Shown piece by piece: positions 42,566-47,126 of a DNA stretch of 47,126 nt. The DNA is from Mycobacterium neglectum (GTDB taxonomy: Bacteria; Actinomycetota; Actinomycetes; Mycobacteriales; Mycobacteriaceae). The notes beneath the pieces were generated by a model. It had not been told where the DNA came from. It ran no database searches and saw only the letters and a program-made list of their open reading frames with translations. Both the position numbers and the translations under genes were made by a program. Each line of letters begins with the position of its first letter. Within the stretch, counting starts at the first letter, position 1. The stretch lies in contig NZ_NVQE01000044.1 in NCBI RefSeq assembly GCF_002591975.1, forward strand, positions 1 through 47,126. Reading direction: 5' to 3'.

Positions 42566-43423
42566 ATGGCGGAATTTAATGTCACCGGCCCGGCGGCTCC
42601 GGAGCCTGATGTCGCCGCCGGAGCGGCTCCCAAGCCTAATGTCGCCGCCGGAGCGGCTCCCGAGCCAACCAGCCCCAACGGTGCCGACCCTGTTACCTCT
42701 GGCGATTCGCCGCTGCGGCCGGGCTACTCCCGCGTGCTGCTCAAGCTCGGTGGCGAGATGTTCGGCGGTGGCCAGGTGGGCCTGGACCCCGATGTCGTGC
42801 AGCAGGTGGCCCAACAGATTGCCGAAGTCGTTCGCAGCGGTGTGCAGGTTGCCGTCGTCATCGGCGGCGGCAACTTCTTCCGCGGAGCACAGCTACAGCA
42901 GCGTGGCATGGAGCGAACGCGCAGCGATTACATGGGCATGCTCGGCACCGTGATGAACAGCCTTGCGCTGCAGGATTTCCTGGAGAAGCAGGGGATCGCA
43001 ACGCGCGTTCAGACCGCGATCACGATGGGCCAGGTCGCCGAGCCATACATCCCCCTGCGCGCCCGCAGGCACCTGGAGAAGGGACGCGTGGTCATCTTCG
43101 GCGCGGGCATGGGATTGCCTTACTTCTCGACAGATACGACGGCCGCGCAGCGAGCGCTCGAGATCGGCGCCGAGGTGGTGCTGATGGCCAAGGCCGTCGA
43201 CGGAGTGTTCACGGCTGATCCGCGGGTGCATCCCGACGCCGAGTTGCTGACCGCGATCAGCCATCGTGAGGTCATCGACCGCGGCCTGGCGGTCGCCGAT
43301 GCGACCGCATTCAGCTTATGCATGGACAATGGCATGCCGATCCTGGTGTTCAATCTGCTCACCGACGGCAATATCGCGCGTGCCGTCGCAGGTGAGAAGA
43401 TCGGAACACTGGTCACCACCTAA
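42566..43423 (+). CDS. pyrH: UMP kinase with repeat-extended N-terminus
   Basis: The 285-residue amino-acid-kinase-family enzyme phosphorylates UMP to UDP. The core starts YSRVLLKLGGEMFGG and has VVIGGGNFFRG, MERTRSDYMGMLGTVMNSLALQDFLE, GRVVIFGAGMGLPYFSTDTTAAQRA, MAKAVDGVF and DATAFSLCMDNGMPILVFNL, as in Rv2883c. The first 50 or so residues are a disordered alanine/proline-rich extension containing a 10-residue repeat (xVAAGAAPxP). AGGAG stands six bases before ATG 42566. It leads the pyrH-frr-cdsA cluster. Confidence 0.97.
   Translation: MAEFNVTGPAAPEPDVAAGAAPKPNVAAGAAPEPTSPNGADPVTSGDSPLRPGYSRVLLKLGGEMFGGGQVGLDPDVVQQVAQQIAEVVRSGVQVAVVIGGGNFFRGAQLQQRGMERTRSDYMGMLGTVMNSLALQDFLEKQGIATRVQTAITMGQVAEPYIPLRARRHLEKGRVVIFGAGMGLPYFSTDTTAAQRALEIGAEVVLMAKAVDGVFTADPRVHPDAELLTAISHREVIDRGLAVADATAFSLCMDNGMPILVFNLLTDGNIARAVAGEKIGTLVTT
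42596..42666 (+). repeat. pyrH: 30-bp in-frame tandem repeat in pyrH
   Basis: A 30-bp unit occurs about 2.4 times. The 20-base block GTCGCCGCCGGAGCGGCTCC is identical at 42611-42630 and 42641-42660. It encodes the 10-residue repeat VAAGAAP(K/E)P(N/T) in the N-terminal tail of UMP kinase. Such units expand or shrink by slippage without breaking the frame. Confidence 0.85.
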
Positions 43424-43463
43424 CAGCGCGCGCCCGCGAGGAGCCCGTCATAAGGAGAGCAAC

Positions 43464-44021
43464 GTGATCGAGGAGACCCTCTTCGACGCCGAAGAGAAGA
43501 TGGAGAAGGCGGTGTCGGTGGCGCGCGACGACCTTTCGTCCATCCGGACCGGGCGCGCGAATCCCGGCATGTTCTCCCGCGTCAACATGGATTACTACGG
43601 CTCGCCGACGCCGATCACGCAGCTGTCGAGCATCAACGTCCCCGAGCCGCGGCTGGTCGTGATCAAGCCCTATGAGTCGAATCAGTTGCGCAACATCGAG
43701 GATGCGATCCGCAACTCGGACCTCGGCCTGAACCCGACCAACGACGGCAACGTCATCCGGGTCTCCATCCCGCAGCTGACCGAGGAGCGTCGCCGCGATC
43801 TGGTCAAGCAGGCGAAGGCCAAGGGGGAGGACGCGCGGGTTTCGGTACGAAACATCCGGCGCAAGGCGATGGAGGAGTTGCACCGCATCAAGAAGGACGG
43901 GGAGGCGGGCGAGGACGAGGTCAGCCGGGCCGAGAAGGATCTCGACAAGACCACCCACACCTACAGCACCCAGATCGACGAATTGGTCAAGCACAAAGAA
44001 GGCGAGTTGCTGGAGGTCTAG
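43464..44021 (+). CDS. frr: Ribosome recycling factor
   Basis: The 185-residue factor splits post-termination ribosomes with EF-G. It begins IEETLFDAEEKMEKAVSVARDDLSSIRTGRANP and has YYGSPTPITQLSSINVPEPR and RRKAMEELHRIKKDGEAGEDE, all standard. The start is GTG 43464 with AAGGAG upstream; the frame stays open further upstream but only across pyrH and the gap. Forty bases separate it from pyrH. Its TAG stop shares a base with the cdsA GTG. Confidence 0.98.
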   Translation: MIEETLFDAEEKMEKAVSVARDDLSSIRTGRANPGMFSRVNMDYYGSPTPITQLSSINVPEPRLVVIKPYESNQLRNIEDAIRNSDLGLNPTNDGNVIRVSIPQLTEERRRDLVKQAKAKGEDARVSVRNIRRKAMEELHRIKKDGEAGEDEVSRAEKDLDKTTHTYSTQIDELVKHKEGELLEV

Positions 44022-44899
44022 TGACCGAACAGCACATGACTCCCGTGACAGATACCCCGGTCGACGAGCCGCCCAAGAAGACGTCCCGAGCCGGTCGTGA
44101 TCTGCCCGCCGCCATCGGTGTGGGTGTCGTCCTCGGCGCAATCGCAATCGGCGTTCTGTTGTTCGCACCCATCGGATGGCTGCCGGTGCTCGCCGTGGCG
44201 ATCCCGATCGCCACCTACGAGGTCGTTCGCCGGCTCGGTGAGGCCGGCTACGCCCTTCCCGTGGTTCCACTGCTGATCGGCGGCCAGGCCATGATCTGGC
44301 TGAGTTGGCCCTACGGCGTCGCGGGGACACTGGGAGCCTACGGCGGCACGATCGTCGTGTGCATGGTGTGGCGACTGGTCGGGCAGGGGGTCCGCGAACA
44401 GCCGGTCAACTATCTGCGCGATATTTCGGCGACGGTCCTGCTGGCGACATGGGTTCCACTGTTCGCCAGTTTCAGTGCGCTGCTGATCTTCCAGGAGGAC
44501 GGCGGCGTTCGGACGTTCATCGTGATCGTCACCGTCGTATTCGCCGACATCGGCGGCTACGTCGCCGGAGTGTTGTTCGGCAAGCACCTCATGGTGCCCG
44601 CGATCAGCCCGAAGAAGTCGTGGGAGGGCCTGTGCGGCTCGGTGTTGTTCGGTGTCGCCGCGGCCGTGCTGTCGGTGACATTCCTGCTCGACAAGCCCGC
44701 GTGGGTCGGGATTCCGCTGGGCCTGATGCTGGTCATCACCGGCGTCCTCGGTGACCTGGTCGAGTCGCAGGTCAAGCGCGACCTCGGTATCAAGGACATG
44801 GGCACGCTATTGCCCGGTCACGGGGGAATCATGGACAGGATCGACGCGATGCTGCCCTCTGCGGTCGCCGGCTGGATCGTGCTGACAACGTTGGCGTGA
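44021..44899 (+). CDS. cdsA: Phosphatidate cytidylyltransferase
   Basis: The 292-residue membrane enzyme makes CDP-diacylglycerol from phosphatidate and CTP, the entry to mycobacterial phosphatidylinositol and cardiolipin. It has about eight membrane segments, SPKKSWEGLCGS and the CdsA signature GDLVESQVKRDLGIKDMGTLLPGHGGIMDRIDAM, with the metal-binding aspartates. The start is GTG 44021 overlapping the frr stop (TAGTG). The last 93 bases lie under the 3' end of a gene on the other strand. Confidence 0.96.
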   Translation: MTEQHMTPVTDTPVDEPPKKTSRAGRDLPAAIGVGVVLGAIAIGVLLFAPIGWLPVLAVAIPIATYEVVRRLGEAGYALPVVPLLIGGQAMIWLSWPYGVAGTLGAYGGTIVVCMVWRLVGQGVREQPVNYLRDISATVLLATWVPLFASFSALLIFQEDGGVRTFIVIVTVVFADIGGYVAGVLFGKHLMVPAISPKKSWEGLCGSVLFGVAAAVLSVTFLLDKPAWVGIPLGLMLVITGVLGDLVESQVKRDLGIKDMGTLLPGHGGIMDRIDAMLPSAVAGWIVLTTLA

Positions 44900-45766
44900 A
44901 CCCTTGGCGTTGAGCCAACATGCGGCGGCGCCGACGACGAGGCCGACGGCGATCCCGATATCGGGGCGTTCACCGAGCATCGCCCACGCCAGTACACCCG
45001 CGACCGCCGGGATCACCGCGAACAACATCGCCACCGCGGCCGCGCCGTACTCGTTGATGCCGCGCACGTAGAGGGTCATGGACAGCACCGCGTTCAGCAG
45101 CACCACCGCCGCGACGGCGCCTACCGCCTTCCACGGATCGTTGACCGTCCACGGCATCGCCGCGGCCAGGGCTACGACCGGCAGGATGCAGGCGGCGTTC
45201 TGTAGTGCCGCTGTCGCCCGGAAGTCCACGCCTGAGCAGAACTTCTGCTGGTAAACGCCGCCGGCGGCCACGCTGAACAGCGAGACGAGGATGAGCAGGA
45301 CCGCGGGATCGACCCCGCCGACCGCGATCAGCCGTCCCGCACAGGACGCGAGCACCGCCACCACGCCAAGCCCCAGCGCGACGATCCGGGTCCTGGTGAG
45401 CGCCTCGCCGAGGAACATCGCCGCCAACACCGCCGTGACGACGGGATTCATGGAAATGATCACTGCACCGAGTACGGCGGGCGCGCCATGCATCAGCGCG
45501 ATATACAGGCAGGTGAACAGCAGTCCTTGCGCAAGCAGGCCGCTGATCAGTACATGCACCAGGGTGCGGCCTGTGGGCCAGCTCACCCGCGCCAACGTGG
45601 CCCACATCGCCAGGATGGCCGCGGCCAGGCCGAATCGGAACACCAGCACCGCCATCGGGGACATCACCGAAACAGCAAGTGCACCAACGGGATAGCCGAG
45701 AGCATAAAAGAACGTCAGTGCCGACGCCGAGCCGAGCGGCATGGTCCTGGTGGGCATAGGAACCAT
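44807..45766 (-). CDS. EamA/DMT-family transporter
   Basis: The protein of about 319 residues has ten membrane segments in two five-helix EamA repeats: ALTFFYALGYPVGALAVSVMSP...FRFGLAAAILA and LNAVLSMTLYVRGINEYGAAAVAMLFAVIPAVAGVLAWAMLGE. These drug/metabolite exporters carry amino acids or other small molecules; the substrate is unknown. The natural family end is near WLNAKG. About 30 further polar residues (RQRCQHDPAGDRRGQ...) are encoded by sequence antisense to the cdsA end, so the stop was probably lost and replaced by one inside cdsA. The start is ATG 45766 or ATG 45757. Confidence 0.87.
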   Translation of the reverse strand: MVPMPTRTMPLGSASALTFFYALGYPVGALAVSVMSPMAVLVFRFGLAAAILAMWATLARVSWPTGRTLVHVLISGLLAQGLLFTCLYIALMHGAPAVLGAVIISMNPVVTAVLAAMFLGEALTRTRIVALGLGVVAVLASCAGRLIAVGGVDPAVLLILVSLFSVAAGGVYQQKFCSGVDFRATAALQNAACILPVVALAAAMPWTVNDPWKAVGAVAAVVLLNAVLSMTLYVRGINEYGAAAVAMLFAVIPAVAGVLAWAMLGERPDIGIAVGLVVGAAACWLNAKGSRQRCQHDPAGDRRGQHRVDPVHDSPVTGQ

Positions 45767-45835
45767 AGTTGCGACCAACGCCTGAGTTCGCGAATTAATT
45801 TCAGGCGCTCACCAATGAGATACTGGTGAAACCTC

Positions 45836-46960
45836 ATGGCCATTTCCCTGCCTCTTGTTTTCGATGCTCCGCGACGTGCGATGCCGCCGCGTCACCTCGC
45901 CGACCTCGACGACGACGCGCGCACCGCCGCTGTTGTGGACCTTGGGCTGCCCGCATTCCGGGGTAAGCAGCTGGCCAATCAGTACTACGCGCGGCTGATC
46001 GCCGATCCGCATCAGATGACCGACCTGCCGGCGAACCTTCGCGATCAGATCGGAGATGCACTATTCCCGAAGCTGCTCGACGCGGTCCGTGAAATCGAAT
46101 GCGATAAGGGCGAGACCCGCAAGATGCTTTGGCGCGCGGTCGACGGTTCGACCTTCGAATCGGTTCTGATGCGCTACCCGCAGCGCAACACCGTGTGTAT
46201 CTCGTCGCAGGCCGGTTGTGGCATGGCCTGCCCGTTCTGCGCCACGGGCCAGGGCGGGCTGCAGCGCAACCTGTCGACCGCGGAGATCCTCGAGCAGGTG
46301 CGAGCAGCGGCGGTCGAACTGCGCGACCGCGACGGTGAGGGCATAGCGCCGCCCGCGCGCGGTGGCCGGCTGTCCAACATCGTGTTCATGGGCATGGGTG
46401 AGCCCCTGGCCAATTACAACCGCGTGCTCGCGGCGGTGCGACGCATCATCGCGGCGCCGCCCAACGGATTCGGCATCTCGGCGCGTTCGGTCACCGTGTC
46501 GACGGTCGGCCTCGCCCCGGCGATCCGCAAGCTGGCCGACGAACGGCTCGGTGTGACGCTGGCGCTCTCATTGCATGCGCCCGACGACGAACTGCGCGAC
46601 ACGCTGGTCCCAGTCAATAGTCGGTGGAAGGTCGCCGAAGTGCTTGACGCGGCACGGTATTACGCGGATGTGACCGGTCGGCGGGTGTCGATCGAGTACG
46701 CGCTCATCCGTGACGTCAACGACCAGGCATGGCGGGCCGATCTGTTGGGCAAGCGATTGCACGGAGCGCTCGGACCGTTGGTGCACGTCAACCTCATCCC
46801 GCTGAACCCGACGCCGGGCAGCGAATGGGACGCCAGTCCCAAAGCCGCAGAGCGCGAGTTCGTCAAGCGCGTGCGAGAGCGGGGCGTGTCGTGCACGGTG
46901 CGTGACACCCGCGGCCGCGAAATCGCCGCCGCCTGCGGTCAATTGGCCGCCGAAAGCTGA
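45836..46960 (+). CDS. rlmN: 23S rRNA/tRNA A2503/A37 C2-methyltransferase
   Basis: The 374-residue radical-SAM enzyme methylates C2 of A2503 in 23S rRNA and A37 of some tRNAs. The iron-sulfur cluster cysteines are C128, C132 and C135 (CGMACPFC). The catalytic pair is visible as C353 (VSCTVRDTRG) with the conserved AACGQL end, and GMGEPLANYNRV, SVSTVGLAPAIR and SLHAPDDELRD are family marks. It corresponds to Rv2880c. ATG at 45836 lacks a Shine-Dalgarno, so a leaderless or weakly led start is likely. Confidence 0.95.
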   Translation: MAISLPLVFDAPRRAMPPRHLADLDDDARTAAVVDLGLPAFRGKQLANQYYARLIADPHQMTDLPANLRDQIGDALFPKLLDAVREIECDKGETRKMLWRAVDGSTFESVLMRYPQRNTVCISSQAGCGMACPFCATGQGGLQRNLSTAEILEQVRAAAVELRDRDGEGIAPPARGGRLSNIVFMGMGEPLANYNRVLAAVRRIIAAPPNGFGISARSVTVSTVGLAPAIRKLADERLGVTLALSLHAPDDELRDTLVPVNSRWKVAEVLDAARYYADVTGRRVSIEYALIRDVNDQAWRADLLGKRLHGALGPLVHVNLIPLNPTPGSEWDASPKAAEREFVKRVRERGVSCTVRDTRGREIAAACGQLAAES

Positions 46961-47020
46961 GTTATTCGACGAAATACACGTTTTGCAGACGGCTACTCGC
47001 CTGATTTCAATGGGTGATTG

Positions 47021-47043
47021 CAACACTTCGCGTAGGAGTGTTG
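47021..47043 (+). promoter_or_regulatory. Hairpin at the transposase start
   Basis: CAACACT (47021-47027) and AGTGTTG (47037-47043) form a perfect 7-bp inverted repeat with a 9-base loop (TCGCGTAGG) that ends directly at the ATG. The ribosome-binding bases AGGAG are split between loop and stem. The hairpin could limit translation of the transposase, or be part of the element's left end. Confidence 0.45.
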
Positions 47044-47126
47044 ATGGCTCGTCCTTTGGTGTTGAAGTCAGTGCTGCGTCGGTACTGGGATTTGGTGGCC
47101 GAAGGGGTGCCGCCATGGGTGGCAGG
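47044..47126 (+). mobile_element. IS30-type transposase, 5' part only
   Basis: The open frame from ATG 47044 runs off the window after 27 codons and reads MARPLVLKSVLRRYWDLVAE, then GVPPWVAG. This fits the helix-turn-helix start of actinobacterial IS30-family transposases (R..YWDLVAEGVP...A). GGAG stands before the ATG. The left terminal repeat is probably within about 46995-47025, but its exact edge cannot be set without the other end. The element lies just after rlmN and does not seem to break it. Confidence 0.6.

Noticed and set aside
1..47126. CRISPR arrays, tRNA or rRNA genes, prophage
   Set aside because: No regular repeat-spacer series, no cloverleaf-like sequences, no rRNA stretches and no phage structural genes were recognised on reading both strands.

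Overview
The window is high-GC actinobacterial DNA, and its gene order points to a rapidly growing, environmental Mycobacterium (Mycolicibacterium type). The series yraN, comM, dprA, viuB, xerC, then M23 peptidase, rpsB, tsf, amiC-type amidase, a MarR regulator, pyrH, frr, cdsA and rlmN is the M. tuberculosis Rv2898c-to-Rv2880c neighbourhood. It is interrupted here by a lactate monooxygenase gene, a 19-kb sugar-catabolic block and a few accessory enzymes. Many starts are GTG, stop/start overlaps of the ATGA or GTGA type are common, and some promoters look leaderless, all usual in mycobacteria.

Region 1 (1-6.9 kb) is about iron. An IdeR/DtxR-type iron box (6357-6375) sits before a minus-strand operon of an Fe(III)-binding lipoprotein, a fused two-domain permease and an ATPase. 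Its last gene, coupled by a GTGA overlap, encodes an unusual three-part protein: adenylation domain, carrier domain and membrane acyltransferase-3 domain. A secreted haemophore-like haem-binding protein is encoded divergently.

Region 2 (7-14.7 kb) holds a DUF899 protein, a DUF1206 membrane protein, then yraN-comM-dprA, a siderophore-interacting protein (viuB), a lactate 2-monooxygenase-family enzyme and xerC.

Region 3 (14.7-34.1 kb) is an L-arabinose/galactose island between xerC and the M23 peptidase. It carries araB-araD with a LacI regulator; a zinc dehydrogenase; chvE-gguA-gguB-galT-galK on the plus strand; and ytfQ-ytfR-ytfT-yjfF-lacI-araA-galM on the minus strand. The two long operons meet tail to tail in a 4-base CTAG overlap. 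Six near-identical 14-bp LacI-type operators (consensus TGTKADCGYTMACA) mark the four promoter regions, so the block reads as a single regulon. The two LacI proteins share the same recognition helix. Arabinose and galactose genes are mixed between the operons, and each operon has its own sugar ABC importer.

Region 4 (34.2-47.1 kb) returns to conserved chromosome: M23 peptidase, rpsB with a structured leader, tsf with a strong terminator, an amidase and a methyltransferase. Glycerate kinase and a ureohydrolase follow. Next comes a MarR/methyltransferase divergent pair with a perfect palindrome inside the promoter spacer, then pyrH-frr-cdsA, an EamA transporter overlapping cdsA tail to tail, and rlmN. 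The window ends inside the first codons of what looks like an IS30-type transposase.

All functional calls come from reading motifs and remembered family sequences; no database search was run.
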